48,098 nucleotides of DNA from Natrialba hulunbeirensis JCM 10989 (GCF_000337575.1 NZ_AOIM01000026.1:105651-153748), one strand, 5' to 3'; counted from the stretch's first letter, positions 36,698 through 45,808 are shown. A program made the numbers and translations. The notes: a model not told the origin generated them from the letters alone.

Positions 36698-37324
36698 CTA
36701 CAGTGCGAGCCCGGTCGTCGTGACGGCCGTCTCGGTGTCGTCTTCTGCGGTGACTTCGACGACCCCATCGAACAGTTGTTTGAGCGTGTTGACTGTCTGT
36801 TCGTCGTGTGCCGCGGTATCAATGAGATAGATGCCAAGTCCATCAGCGCTCTGAATCCGACCAGTGAAGACGTGCAAGAACCGAAACACGGTCTCGAGAT
36901 CCGAGTACATCAACAGCGTCGAGATTGAGTGTAACATGACCCGGTTCTCGGTAAGCCCGCGTTCCTGGTAGAACTCCTGAAGGTACTCTGAAACCGTAAT
37001 CCCGATGCCGGTCATATCGACGGGAGAGGAAACGTAAGAGACCTGTGAGTCGTCTTCAGGCACGCTAGCCCGTTGTTGGTTCGAAACGCAGTCAACAATG
37101 CCGACCGGCGGGTCCGATGTCTGTATTCGATCGCGAAATCCGGACCGCATGGTGTCGGCATTGTCTTTTGTCGTTACGATGATCGATCCATCCCCTCGGT
37201 CGGCCCCCTGTGCGAGAACGTCAAGCGCGAGTCGTCGCTTCCCGGTGAGTGGTGGTCCAGTCACGAGGATGTTTGTCCCGGGAGCGATTGTCGCGTCCGT
37301 CTGGACGTCCGCGAAATCATACAT
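36698..37324 (-). CDS. KaiC/RecA-like ATPase domain protein, small
   Basis: This 208-aa single-domain P-loop protein has Walker A GPPLTGKR near residue 24 and an aligned Walker B-like strand GLGIYLIDT. Haloarchaea encode many short RecA/KaiC-like proteins of this type (HTR-like or DUF7504-like), often beside two-component signalling genes. Here a histidine kinase relic follows immediately downstream. The absence of a second KaiC domain or an HTH means the output is unknown. A signalling role is inferred only from neighbours. Confidence 0.7.
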   Translation of the reverse strand: MYDFADVQTDATIAPGTNILVTGPPLTGKRRLALDVLAQGADRGDGSIIVTTKDNADTMRSGFRDRIQTSDPPVGIVDCVSNQQRASVPEDDSQVSYVSSPVDMTGIGITVSEYLQEFYQERGLTENRVMLHSISTLLMYSDLETVFRFLHVFTGRIQSADGLGIYLIDTAAHDEQTVNTLKQLFDGVVEVTAEDDTETAVTTTGLAL

Positions 37325-37584
37325 AATGATGCGTACCTCCGATGATTTCGACTGTCGTCACCGATCGCAATGCAGTTGTGCGAAAGTCAGTCGTACCGTT
37401 GTGGGACGCAAATATAATCTTTGTGAAGACCTTCGAATTGTCAGACACAGCGTCCTCAGCGGACGTTGACGGTATTTACCGTTCGCTATAGTTGTATTTG
37501 AACGCGACGGGATTGGAGAGCTAACGCGGTTTCTCTTCGAAGAGAAGAACGTTACTTGCTAGTCGAACGACATCGCACTGAGCG

Positions 37585-38114
37585 TTACTCCTCGCTGAGC
37601 GACGACGGCGTCTCCTCGGTCGTAACGATGAGGTCGTAGACCGTCGTCTCGCCGGGTGCCGATAGTGTGGATCTGCGAACTCTCCGTCAGCGATATTCGA
37701 ATCTGTGACGGTCCCTTCGAAATGATCGTCGCCCAGTGACGCTTGCGGCTCAGTCTGTGGCTCAAACCAAAGTTCGATCTCGTCCCCCAACTCCTGTGAC
37801 ACGCCACCGAGTTGGACCGTCTCCGAACCCTGGTTACTGAGTGCAGTCATCCCCTCGAACGTCGTCTCCGCATCGAGGTTCAACCCATCGGACTCGAGTG
37901 CCTCGTCGGTAAGCGCGATTTCCGCGGTATCGCTGTCGGTCGCATAGTCGTCACGAATCTCGATCGCAAGCAATGCGCTCGAATCGCCTGTTGTCTCGAT
38001 GCTCACCTGCCGTGACGCTTCGACGGAGCTGAAGGCTCCTGTGCCGAGTGCAGCGCCACCGCCAGCAATAATCGCTCCGACACCCACCAGTATAGTACGT
38101 CGCTGTAGTTTCAT
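37585..38114 (-). pseudogene. TasA/DUF1102-like secreted subunit, frameshifted near its C-terminus
   Basis: From the ATG at 38114 the protein begins MKLQRRTILVGVGAIIAGGG, a signal peptide that ends AALGTGAFSSVEASR. A beta-rich acidic body follows. It is a paralogue of the protein at 40140-40670, which starts MKVNRRTTLIGLGTIVAGGG. After GEFADPH (near 37672) one base is missing. In the restored frame the end is SAPGETTVYDLIVTTEETPS and a TAA at 37585-37587. Without correction the frame turns into Arg-rich nonsense. The GTG at 38126 is a possible but less likely start. The family (DUF1102, related to bacterial TasA/camelysin and to archaeal bundling-pilus subunits) forms extracellular fibres. 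Pseudogene versus sequencing error cannot be told here. Confidence 0.65.
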
Positions 38115-38348
38115 GCGTTTACTCACCGTAACCGCACCGGCACAACTGTGTCTGTGACAGTACGGGAGTTACAGAAGACGACTACTGCAACCCACTTTGT
38201 ATTGGTTAGAGTGAAAGCCATTATAACCGAAATACGGGGGGGAATGGTGATCAGAATAGGATCAGGAACGGCTTGAACCAAAAACTACAGGGAAAGCGGC
38301 CAGAGAATGAGGCGATTGAATACCAACTTCACAACCTCACAAAGCAGG

Positions 38349-39122
38349 TTATAGCTCACATCCAATAGTCTCGCCTTCAGCAGTGATATCCGCGTTACCA
38401 GATATCTCAGGCGGTTCGGTGCAGATTATGTCTTCCTCAGCATACACCACACTATTGCCATCAAGACTAACGCTCCCTTCAAAAGTGATGGTACCGTTGG
38501 TACTGATCTGCGAAGTACCATCGAGTTCGACATCATCTTCGAACGTCAGATCGCCACCTGCAGCGATACCTCCATTTCCATCGAGATCTACATCTTCCTC
38601 GAACGTACCGTCGTCTTCGATATCGATATCATCGTTCCCCCCGTCAAATTCGTCGTCGTAGGACTCCTCTTCAGCGCCACACTCGATTGAAACAGTGTTC
38701 TCCGTCGTCCGGTCCGCAACGACGTGAACGTCACCACTGGCCTCGAGTGTTACTGAGATAGTAGCGGCTGTCTCTCTATCGGACTCGTCACAGGCGACGC
38801 TAACAGTATACGTCCCATCATCCTGCTCGACAATTACGTCGAGATCGGCCGTCTCGGTGCCCGCAATCGACACCGAATCGACAGTGATATCGCTGATCTG
38901 TCCGGTTGTATCCATTACCTCGAAGAGAGTTGGCTCGTTCTCGGGAGAGACTGTCGCACCATCAGAGGTGTCCGTAATTTCGAGCAGTCCCTCGTCGTCG
39001 CCGGCCGTCTGGACCATCACACCGCGGTCTGCGCTGATCGTGGCGAATCCGAACGCCGGACCGGCGAGCAACACCGTCCCGATGAGAACGAGGGCGACAC
39101 CAAATAGTGTGATCGTGCGCAT
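38349..39122 (-). CDS. Secreted protein with DUF1102-like N-terminus and a 20-residue repeat solenoid
   Basis: This 257-aa protein starts with a signal peptide (MRTITLFGVALVLIGTVLLA). The first mature segment, ISADRGVMVQTAGDDEGLLEI, parallels the mature N-termini of the DUF1102-like proteins nearby (VEADRSVEVETTGDGGALLG). The C-terminal 90 residues contain four units of exactly 20 residues. Three carry TFE(E/D/G)xVxLDGxxxx and the fourth is weaker, with a possible disulfide between CTEPPEI and IGCEL. The spacing and Gly turns resemble the beta-solenoid of bactofilins. A polymer-forming or surface-matrix role is inferred. No membrane anchor is visible at the C-terminus. It lies 14 bp downstream of the DUF7344-type regulator gene, on the same strand. 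Confidence 0.7.
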   Translation of the reverse strand: MRTITLFGVALVLIGTVLLAGPAFGFATISADRGVMVQTAGDDEGLLEITDTSDGATVSPENEPTLFEVMDTTGQISDITVDSVSIAGTETADLDVIVEQDDGTYTVSVACDESDRETAATISVTLEASGDVHVVADRTTENTVSIECGAEEESYDDEFDGGNDDIDIEDDGTFEEDVDLDGNGGIAAGGDLTFEDDVELDGTSQISTNGTITFEGSVSLDGNSVVYAEEDIICTEPPEISGNADITAEGETIGCEL

Positions 39123-39136
39123 GAGTTGTCTCCCGT

Positions 39137-39898
39137 TTACGGCGGGTGTTCGACATCGCCGAGACGCATCCGGCGATTCTGTGCGACGTGAACGACAGCA
39201 GAGCCGACGAACAGCGCGACCACGAGCGTCGACCAGCCGAGTACTGACACGGTTTCCGTCGGGAGCAAGTCAAGCCAGAGGCCGGCCATCACAACCGTCG
39301 CGATGCCCGAGAGGCCACTGTAGTACAGCCCCCACGGAACCGAATCGCCAGGAACGATATCGAGGTAAATCTCGAGCGTGCTGGCCTCCTCCGTGAGTTC
39401 GATCGTTCGGTCGTCGAATCGCACCATCCCGGCTCGTTCAAGCGTTGGCAAGTGTGTCTGCTGAAGCGAGGTGTAGATTCGCTTTCGCTCTGCCGAGGTG
39501 AGCGCCTCGATCTCCGTATCCAGTTCCCAGGCAGCAACCTGCTCTGCGAGTTCGCCGAGTTCGACCGGGCGATCCTCCTGCTTGCAGTAGTGGATCACGT
39601 AGCGACGCCGGTGATTACTCAGCAGGTCGAAGATCGTGCCCTGATCGAGTGACTGGTCGTGCGTCGCTGCGTCCCCCTGGACAGAAGTGTCTGCAGTGCT
39701 TGTCTGCTGGTTGTTTGTCGATGCCGACGCCGATGCCGGTACCGATGTCGATGCCGATTCACCAGACTCGTCTGGTCGGTGTCCGGTGTCGATGTCAGTC
39801 GCCTGTCCAGAGCCAGTTGCTGTCGACTGACTCGAGTGAGTCTGCTCCGTACTCGAGTCGGAGACGTGTTCAACAGTGGATCCGGATTGTGGAGGCAT
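39137..39898 (-). CDS. DUF7344-type winged-helix regulator with two membrane helices
   Basis: From the ATG at 39898 the protein has 253 aa. A Ser/Thr-rich disordered N-terminus of about 80 residues precedes a winged helix typical of haloarchaeal DUF7344 proteins: IFDLLSNHRRRYVIHYCK, VELGELAEQVAAWE, RKRIYTSLQQTHLPTLERAG, then IEL at the wing. Two hydrophobic segments follow (LYYSGLSGIATVVMAGLWL and VLGWSTLVVALFVGSAVVHV), so it is a membrane-bound DNA-binding protein. The upstream in-frame ATG at 39940 is less likely because the AT-rich TAATATTCGG promoter lies too close. Such regulators are common next to haloarchaeal surface-protein genes, and it probably controls this locus. Confidence 0.75.
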   Translation of the reverse strand: MPPQSGSTVEHVSDSSTEQTHSSQSTATGSGQATDIDTGHRPDESGESASTSVPASASASTNNQQTSTADTSVQGDAATHDQSLDQGTIFDLLSNHRRRYVIHYCKQEDRPVELGELAEQVAAWELDTEIEALTSAERKRIYTSLQQTHLPTLERAGMVRFDDRTIELTEEASTLEIYLDIVPGDSVPWGLYYSGLSGIATVVMAGLWLDLLPTETVSVLGWSTLVVALFVGSAVVHVAQNRRMRLGDVEHPP

Positions 39899-40139
39899 AA
39901 GAACGGACAGGTTGCCTATATCTTGTGAGCGGCGACACATAACCTTTACCGAATATTACCATTTGATGGGAGTGGGGGGACTTCAGAATGGGGTTCTGAG
40001 TGTGCTTGAACGACGGTATTGCCCGGGCAGAAGAAGTTCTGGCTGCTGAATACAAAGTAGGTGGAGTCATAGAGTATGAGATACGAACTGCGCGACGACG
40101 GTCGATTGCGGAGTCGATCGCGCAGGAAAGGGACACACC

Positions 40140-40670
40140 ATGAAAGTTAATCGACGAACCACGCTGATTGGACTGGGTACGATTGTTGCAGGCGGCGGCG
40201 CAGCACTTGGAACGGGGGCGTTTGACACGGTCGAAGCGGACCGGTCCGTTGAGGTCGAAACCACGGGAGACGGTGGTGCGCTGTTGGGGCTCGAGATTCT
40301 AAGTGACACGCTCAGCGGTGACGGAGAAGAGGACGAGGATGTCATCAAATTCGATCTCGATAACCTCAACGCTGACGCGACCACGACGTTCGAAGACGCA
40401 TTGGAGATTACAAACAACGGAACGGAGCCGGTAACGGTCACGATTGAAGACGAAGGTGAAGAGAATCTCATTGGAGATGTGGACAAAGCAATGTCGTTCA
40501 CTCACGACTCGTCTGATTCCGAGATCGACCTCGGGACGGACGACGAGGACGACGAGGACGAGCACCAAGCCACGCTGGCTGTCGAATTCGATCTGACCGG
40601 AGATACCGGAGAAGACGATATTCCAGACTCCATAACGATTGTAGCGACGACTGCAGAGGACGACTCATAA
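40140..40670 (+). CDS. TasA/DUF1102-like secreted fibre subunit candidate
   Basis: This 176-aa protein has a signal sequence MKVNRRTTLIGLGTIVAGGG. The twin Arg is followed by a hydrophobic core and AALGTGAFDTVEADR. The mature part is very acidic and beta-rich (SVEVETTGDGGALLGLEIL; FDLDNLNADATTTFEDALEI; NGTEPVTVTI), ending with FDLTGDTGEDDIPDSITIVA. It resembles DUF1102/TasA-like proteins: an N-terminal donor-strand-like segment and a NTGTEPVTVTV-type core. Archaeal members (bundling pili) polymerise by strand exchange. It is intact, unlike its paralogue at 37585-38114. A dedicated signal peptidase gene is 1.6 kb downstream. Confidence 0.7.
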   Translation: MKVNRRTTLIGLGTIVAGGGAALGTGAFDTVEADRSVEVETTGDGGALLGLEILSDTLSGDGEEDEDVIKFDLDNLNADATTTFEDALEITNNGTEPVTVTIEDEGEENLIGDVDKAMSFTHDSSDSEIDLGTDDEDDEDEHQATLAVEFDLTGDTGEDDIPDSITIVATTAEDDS

Positions 40671-40821
40671 TCCGTCGGATCTAACCTCGGGATAGCGGGC
40701 AACGACGTATCTAACGATTTGTTCGAATGTAGTAGCGAAGGAACCAATCGAGGTTGGTCCTACCTGCCGTCTAGTACGGCACACCAACCGAAAATCGGCC
40801 ACAACCCAACACGAACCGGAG

Positions 40822-42060
40822 ATGAACGGCAAACTCCTCCTCGTCTGTCTACTCGCACTCTGCATCACAGTGCCGACGGTGGCCGTCACGGTGGCAGGCG
40901 AACCAGCAGCAGAGTCTCAAACTGAGTCCCTCGCTGATGGCTCACTCTCACTCGAGTCCACGAGTCCCTACGCGATCATCGACGACACCGACGGTGCCGA
41001 GACAGGCGAACTCGAGTTGGACCTCACACAGCTCAACGACGAGGCGGTGACGATGGTCGACGAGCTGTTTGCAATCACCGCACACGATGACACCATCGAG
41101 GAAGTCGTCCTCGAGAGCGACGCGCTGACGTTCTACGAGAGTGCCACCCGGACACCGATTACGACGTCGAATCCGGTGGTACTTGAGTCGGGCGAGTCGG
41201 TGTCCGTCGGCGTGCTTGCCGATACGTCGGGCCCTGCAGACGAGTACGATGCGGAGGCGTTTACGATCGCTGTCGAAACGGCCGACGACGAGACGGAGCC
41301 ACGATCGGGAGCCGACCTCACACTAACGGATGTGACGGTTTCGGATGACGGCACAGCGGGAGCGACAGGGACAGAGACGAAGCTCCAACCGGGCACACCG
41401 CTTCTCGTGACCGCGGTGTACGAAAATGTGGGAGCTGCCACTGGAAGCAAGCAATCGACACTGCACATCAACGGAACGATCGTCGAAACCAGCTCTGTGA
41501 CCGCTGCTCCCGGAGAGACAGCCACCGTTCAGTTCGAGTGGTACCCCCACGCATCAGGGCCACTCGAGATCGGCGTCGGTGACGAGGACGAGCTGCTGTA
41601 CAGCCAGACGGTGACCGTCGGCAAAGACAACGATTCCACACCCGAACTGACCGTCGTCGAAACGGTACTCGAGTCGGACGCAATCGACCTCGGCGAAGAA
41701 ACGACTGTCCGTGCGACGGTTTCAAACACCGGGACCGAGACGGGGACGTTCACGCCCGGGCTCGCGGTCGGCGGACTTGTCGTAGACGACCGGGCCGTCT
41801 CACTCGCCCCGGGAGAGCAGACGACGGTAGAACTCACGTTCAGCATGGACGAACGCGGAACGTACGAACTGGCAGTTGCAGGCGAGTCAGTAGGAACGGT
41901 GACGGTTGGTGAGGGCATCAACGGTGTACTCACACCGCTGTCTGCGACGGAATTCGCCGCACCAACAGTCGTTGCAGCAGTCCCACCAACGGCGCTGACG
42001 CTGTTTCTCGTCTGGTACGGTGGTGCCGGAAAGATTACGTCGATTCGGTCGCATCGATGA
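40822..42060 (+). CDS. Secreted surface protein with CARDB domains and C-terminal membrane anchor
   Basis: This 412-aa protein has a signal peptide (LLLVCLLALCITVPTVAV), then a DUF1102-like beta region (SPYAIIDDTDGAETGELELD, with an AVTMVDELFAIT core). Two CARDB-type Ig-like domains follow (LTLTDVTVSDDGTAGATG to the first TVTVG; LTVVETVLESDAIDLGEE to GTVTVGEG), and a final hydrophobic helix (VVAAVPPTALTLFLVWYGG) with a short basic tail that keeps it in the membrane. It probably acts as an anchor or adaptor for the fibre subunits. A short overlapping ATG (42057) begins inside its stop codon. Confidence 0.75.
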   Translation: MNGKLLLVCLLALCITVPTVAVTVAGEPAAESQTESLADGSLSLESTSPYAIIDDTDGAETGELELDLTQLNDEAVTMVDELFAITAHDDTIEEVVLESDALTFYESATRTPITTSNPVVLESGESVSVGVLADTSGPADEYDAEAFTIAVETADDETEPRSGADLTLTDVTVSDDGTAGATGTETKLQPGTPLLVTAVYENVGAATGSKQSTLHINGTIVETSSVTAAPGETATVQFEWYPHASGPLEIGVGDEDELLYSQTVTVGKDNDSTPELTVVETVLESDAIDLGEETTVRATVSNTGTETGTFTPGLAVGGLVVDDRAVSLAPGEQTTVELTFSMDERGTYELAVAGESVGTVTVGEGINGVLTPLSATEFAAPTVVAAVPPTALTLFLVWYGGAGKITSIRSHR

Positions 42061-42271
42061 ACAGTATTGAGCACACAACGGTCGGTGAGCAGGACGAGCA
42101 GATGATCTCGATGACCAGGAGAGCACTCAGAACCTGCTGCATCTGCAGGTGGTCACGATGACGGGGACGGCGATGGTCACGGCCAGGACCACAGTCACGG
42201 TCACGGCCACGACCACGACCACGAACACCTGGCAGAACGACAGCTGGTCACGACCAACTCACGACCACTGA
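42057..42271 (+). other. Low-complexity GGTCAC/GACCAC region, possible frameshifted His-rich small gene
   Basis: An ATG at 42057 overlaps the preceding stop (ATGA) and reads MNSIEHTTVGEQDEQMISMT, but stops at 42159-42161. In the frame starting at 42115 the DNA encodes SEPAASAGGHDDGDGDGHG and QDHSHGHGHDHDHEHLAE, a His/Asp/Gly-rich run like a metal-binding tail, yet that frame has no start codon. In the third frame the same DNA is Thr-rich and ends at a TGA 3 bp before the signal peptidase start. One inserted base would join the first two pieces into one small protein. Whether any frame is translated cannot be decided here. Confidence 0.35.
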
Positions 42272-42274
42272 CCA

Positions 42275-43429
42275 ATGCGAGCACTGCTGCAACGAGCACT
42301 CGGCTTCGTGCTGGCGCTCGTTGTCGTTTCGTTGTTGCTCGGCCAACTGCTCGGCCAGCCGATCCTGCTTGGCTACGTCGCAACCGGAAGCATGGAGCCA
42401 ACGATGAACGCAGGTGACGGCTTCATCGCCGTCCCAAGCGCCGTCTCCGGTCCGCCAGCGGAGGGCGATGTCGTTGTCTTCGATGCAGTCGAACTTCACG
42501 GGGGAGAACTCACCACGCATCGCGTGCTCGAGGAAACCGATGACGGCTACGTTACGGCCGGTGATGCGAACCCGTTCACCGACCAGGACGCCACCGAGCC
42601 ACCGGTTAGCGACGGGCAGATCGTCGCCCACGCGCTGCAGATCAACGGTGATGTCGTTACGATTCCGTATCTCGGCTCGATCATCATGGGGGTGCAGTCG
42701 ATCGTCGAAACCGCAGTCGGAACCGTCACAGCGACGGTCGGCGTCACAGCCGCGTTCGACGCCGACAACGCCGGTGCGCTGCTCGTCGGTGTCGGAACTG
42801 CACTCCTCGGGTTTGGCGTCCTACTCGAGACAGTTGGGCCAGGGAAACGAGACACGCGGCGGTCGCGAAGCCGTCCGAACATGCTCGGTATCTGGACGAC
42901 GATCGGACTGGTCTTGCTCGTCTTCGTCACGTTCGCAACGGCGTCGATGGTGATCCCCTCGGGGACGATTGCGTTCGGTGTCGGAAGTGCAACGACGCCC
43001 GGTGACAACCCACAGGTCGTTGCACCCGGAGAGTCCGTCGAGATCGAACACGAAACCGAAAATTCGGGCTATCTCCCGGTCGTTGTCACACGGGATGCAA
43101 GCCACGAGACAGTGTCTGCAACCCCAGAGAGGCAAACGGTCTCGCCGCGGAGTTCCGAAACAGCAACGTTCACTGCGGTTGCCCCGGACGAAACTGGCGA
43201 GTATACCCGCCACGTGGAAGAAAACCGGTATCTGTTGGTATTACCGCCGACACTGCTGGTCTGGCTGCATAGCCTCCACCCGCTCGTCGCGATCGCGGCG
43301 GTCAACGGCATGATCGTTGCTGTGACCGTTACCATCATGGTCGCCCTCTTTGGGACGACAGATCTGCGACTCCGAAATCCAGGCGCGAACGTCTCTATGC
43401 TCACACGCCTTCGACGGAAATTCCGGTAG
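42275..43429 (+). CDS. Archaeal type I signal peptidase with a long extracytoplasmic/C-terminal extension (SipW-like)
   Basis: This 384-aa protein has an N-terminal membrane helix (FVLALVVVSLLLGQLLG), then the catalytic Ser in VATGSMEPTM and the catalytic His in LTTHRVLEE. That Ser/His arrangement is typical of archaeal and SipW-like S26B peptidases rather than the bacterial Ser/Lys type. The core ends near IPYLGSIIMG. The remaining 230 residues contain further helices (LLVGVGTALLGFGVLLETV; IGLVLLVFVTFATASMVIP), a beta-rich segment (QVVAPGESVEIEHETENSGY) and a last helix pair. SipW processes TasA in Bacillus. Presence beside DUF1102/TasA-like proteins suggests this enzyme matures them rather than serving as the general signal peptidase. 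Confidence 0.85.
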   Translation: MRALLQRALGFVLALVVVSLLLGQLLGQPILLGYVATGSMEPTMNAGDGFIAVPSAVSGPPAEGDVVVFDAVELHGGELTTHRVLEETDDGYVTAGDANPFTDQDATEPPVSDGQIVAHALQINGDVVTIPYLGSIIMGVQSIVETAVGTVTATVGVTAAFDADNAGALLVGVGTALLGFGVLLETVGPGKRDTRRSRSRPNMLGIWTTIGLVLLVFVTFATASMVIPSGTIAFGVGSATTPGDNPQVVAPGESVEIEHETENSGYLPVVVTRDASHETVSATPERQTVSPRSSETATFTAVAPDETGEYTRHVEENRYLLVLPPTLLVWLHSLHPLVAIAAVNGMIVAVTVTIMVALFGTTDLRLRNPGANVSMLTRLRRKFR

Positions 43430-43593
43430 TGACCGTCATCTATCGCTGTATTGAACCAGTATCATTATGAGTGTCGACTTGTAGATATGCATACGAATTT
43501 CACGTCACTGTGTGCGTGACAGGAGTCCCTGGCACGAGGGACCAACGGGACGCAGTTGTCGGCGAAAAGGCGACAAAAAAGGGGGACGCTACG

Positions 43594-44913
43594 ATGATCG
43601 ACAATCCACGGTTCGACCTCATTGCTGCCAGACACGGACAGCGACTCGTAGTGGCGCTTCTCGTCGTCGGTATCGCCCTTCTCGTGCTCACAGGGTGGGT
43701 AATCGCAACGCCGTCGACGACCACAGTAACACAGGAAGTCGGTGAGGAACGCATCGAAACCGATGTCACGACCAACGCCACCGTCGTGCAGGATGGCCTC
43801 TGGGAACGTGGAACGACACTCGAGTCGAGTCCGGTCTACACGTACAACGATACGCCCGAGTTGACGATTACGGCAGCGACGACGGCTACCGATTCCGGTG
43901 CGCCACTCGATGAAGTAACCGTGACACACGAACTGGCACTGGTCTACGAGGCCGAGCGGGACGGGGAGGTGTTCTGGAGCGACCGCGAGGTACTGCACAA
44001 CGAGACCACAGCCACTGACGATGGACAGGTACGCACGGCGACGACCGTCGACGTCCGGGAGATTCGCGAGCGAACACTCGAGTTGGAAGAGACACTCGAC
44101 GGTGTCGGTGACGTGTCGGTCTCGATCAGTGCGGAGACGGTGTACGAGACGGGATCGAACAGCGGGACAGACGACGATGCGGTGCCACTGGCACTCACCG
44201 GGAGTGCATACTGGCTCGATGGGACCCACGAAATCACGGAGACGACGCCCGAGACGGCACCAGTCGAGGTACAGGAGTCACCGAATACAGTGGCTGTTGG
44301 TGTGGGTGCACTCCTTGCCGCACTCTCGCTGGGTGGGGCTGCACTCGTGGCGTCGCGCTCAGGCGTGGACGTCTCAGACGCTCGCAAACGGATTCACGAA
44401 CGACGCTACGACGAGTGGATCTCGACGGGATCGATACCGATGTGGATCGGTGAACACCACCTCGAACTCGATACGCTCGAAGACGTCGTCGACGTCGCAA
44501 TCGACACGAACGAACGCGTGGTTCACGATACACAGCGCGATCTGTTTGCGGTCGTCAACGACGATGTCGTCTACTACTACAGCGATCGCGGTGGCTGGGG
44601 TGAAACGGCATGGCCAACAGTCGAGATCAACCACGACGACGAGACGGCTGGCTCAGGGGCAGTGGACCACCAGCAAGCACACGCACAGTCCGGTCATGGC
44701 TCACCCGGAATTCCGGGCGATGAGTCTGCAACGTCGCACGGACACGAGGAAGCACCGGACAGTGTGCGTGGACAGGGGAGTGATGAGCAACGCAGCCAAG
44801 CGGAGACCGACACAGCAGGGACACCAGCGTCTGATAGCGAGCGTGACTCCGCACCACTCTCGAAATCGGATCTTCCGGACCCAGACGACGATGACGCCTG
44901 GGAACAAATCTGA
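43594..44913 (+). CDS. DUF5305 membrane protein of the signal peptidase locus
   Basis: From the ATG at 43594 the protein has 439 aa. A membrane helix (LVVALLVVGIALLVLTGWVI) follows a short cytoplasmic N-terminus. An extracytoplasmic beta-rich domain of about 190 residues comes next, beginning VTQEVGEERIETDVTT with family landmarks LWERGTTLESSPVYTYNDTP and FWSDREVLHN. A second helix (VGALLAALSLGGAALVA) leads to a cytoplasmic domain with RYDEWISTGSIPM and a Ser/His/Asp-rich disordered tail. DUF5305 proteins are, as far as I recall, regularly next to haloarchaeal S26 signal peptidases and DUF1102 proteins. A role in export or assembly of those substrates is likely. The longer frame from 43471 is not favoured. 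Confidence 0.75.
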   Translation: MIDNPRFDLIAARHGQRLVVALLVVGIALLVLTGWVIATPSTTTVTQEVGEERIETDVTTNATVVQDGLWERGTTLESSPVYTYNDTPELTITAATTATDSGAPLDEVTVTHELALVYEAERDGEVFWSDREVLHNETTATDDGQVRTATTVDVREIRERTLELEETLDGVGDVSVSISAETVYETGSNSGTDDDAVPLALTGSAYWLDGTHEITETTPETAPVEVQESPNTVAVGVGALLAALSLGGAALVASRSGVDVSDARKRIHERRYDEWISTGSIPMWIGEHHLELDTLEDVVDVAIDTNERVVHDTQRDLFAVVNDDVVYYYSDRGGWGETAWPTVEINHDDETAGSGAVDHQQAHAQSGHGSPGIPGDESATSHGHEEAPDSVRGQGSDEQRSQAETDTAGTPASDSERDSAPLSKSDLPDPDDDDAWEQI

Positions 44914-45178
44914 GTGCCGACAGGCCACCGTTCTAGTGAGAAGAACGGGGTTGTCCGCGCCGGAGTCAGTAACTGCCACTCAGAACAGAACGCGAAGCGG
45001 CGAGAGTTCAGCGGGAAACCCAACGCTACGCCAAAGGAACGCCAGTAAGTCAGTACTATACAGTGCTCGTTGATCCGATGAAACGTCTATCCCAGCGATT
45101 TGCACCGACCGTGAGTTTCACGTCTCACACTAAATAAAGAAATCGTACTCCCAACTACTGTTGAGGACGAGATCAGCG

Positions 45179-45808
45179 TCAATCCGACCCAGGTGGCCGA
45201 GACCCAACACCATCTGAACCGGCGTCGAGATCGCGAAAGACATCCGCAAAGTCCGTGTGGCTCTCGAGGCGCGAGATCGTTCGGTCGGTTTCTGCGGCAA
45301 CGTCGTCGATTCGCGCGATCAACTCCTGATACGCCGCATTTTCGTTGAGTTCGTGCTCAGCCTTTTCCTTTTCGAGGAGCGCCCGCTTCGAGACGAGCGA
45401 GTAGTACTCACGGACAGACGACTCGTAGGCAGCCCGCTCGAGGACATCCTCGACGCTGGCGAGGAGTTCATCCTTAGAGACCGGCTTGACAAGGTAGTCG
45501 TCGAACCCCATCTCGATGATATCGAAATCGGGATCGACAGCCGTCACCATCATTACTCGGGTATCGTACCCCTGTGATCGGATCGTCGCAAGCACATCAT
45601 CGCCCGACTGCTCCGGCATTCGCCGGTCCAGCAGGACGAGATCGACCGATTCACTGACCTTCTCGAGTGCCTCTTCCCCGCTATAGGCAGTGCTAACAGA
45701 CCACTTCGACGCCAACCAGCCTTCGAAGAGATCCGCAAGTCGTGGCTCGTCGTCGACGACGAGCACCTCAGACACCTCACCCGGCGGAGAGCCATTTCGT
45801 TCCGTCAT
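45179..45808 (-). CDS. HalX-domain response regulator
   Basis: This 209-aa protein has a receiver domain with the acidic pocket in VLVVDDEPRLAD, the phosphoacceptor Asp in LVLLDRRMPEQSG (about residue 60), the Thr in VMMVTAVDPDFD and the Lys in DYLVKPVSKDE. A C-terminal HalX domain follows, a long helical region with VREYYSLVSKRALLEKEKA. HalX regulators are haloarchaeal. Output is through the HalX coiled coil, not a DNA-binding domain recognisable by sequence. It is divergent from the PAS histidine kinase at 46098, with 289 bp between them, and may be its partner. Confidence 0.9.
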   Translation of the reverse strand: MTERNGSPPGEVSEVLVVDDEPRLADLFEGWLASKWSVSTAYSGEEALEKVSESVDLVLLDRRMPEQSGDDVLATIRSQGYDTRVMMVTAVDPDFDIIEMGFDDYLVKPVSKDELLASVEDVLERAAYESSVREYYSLVSKRALLEKEKAEHELNENAAYQELIARIDDVAAETDRTISRLESHTDFADVFRDLDAGSDGVGSRPPGSD

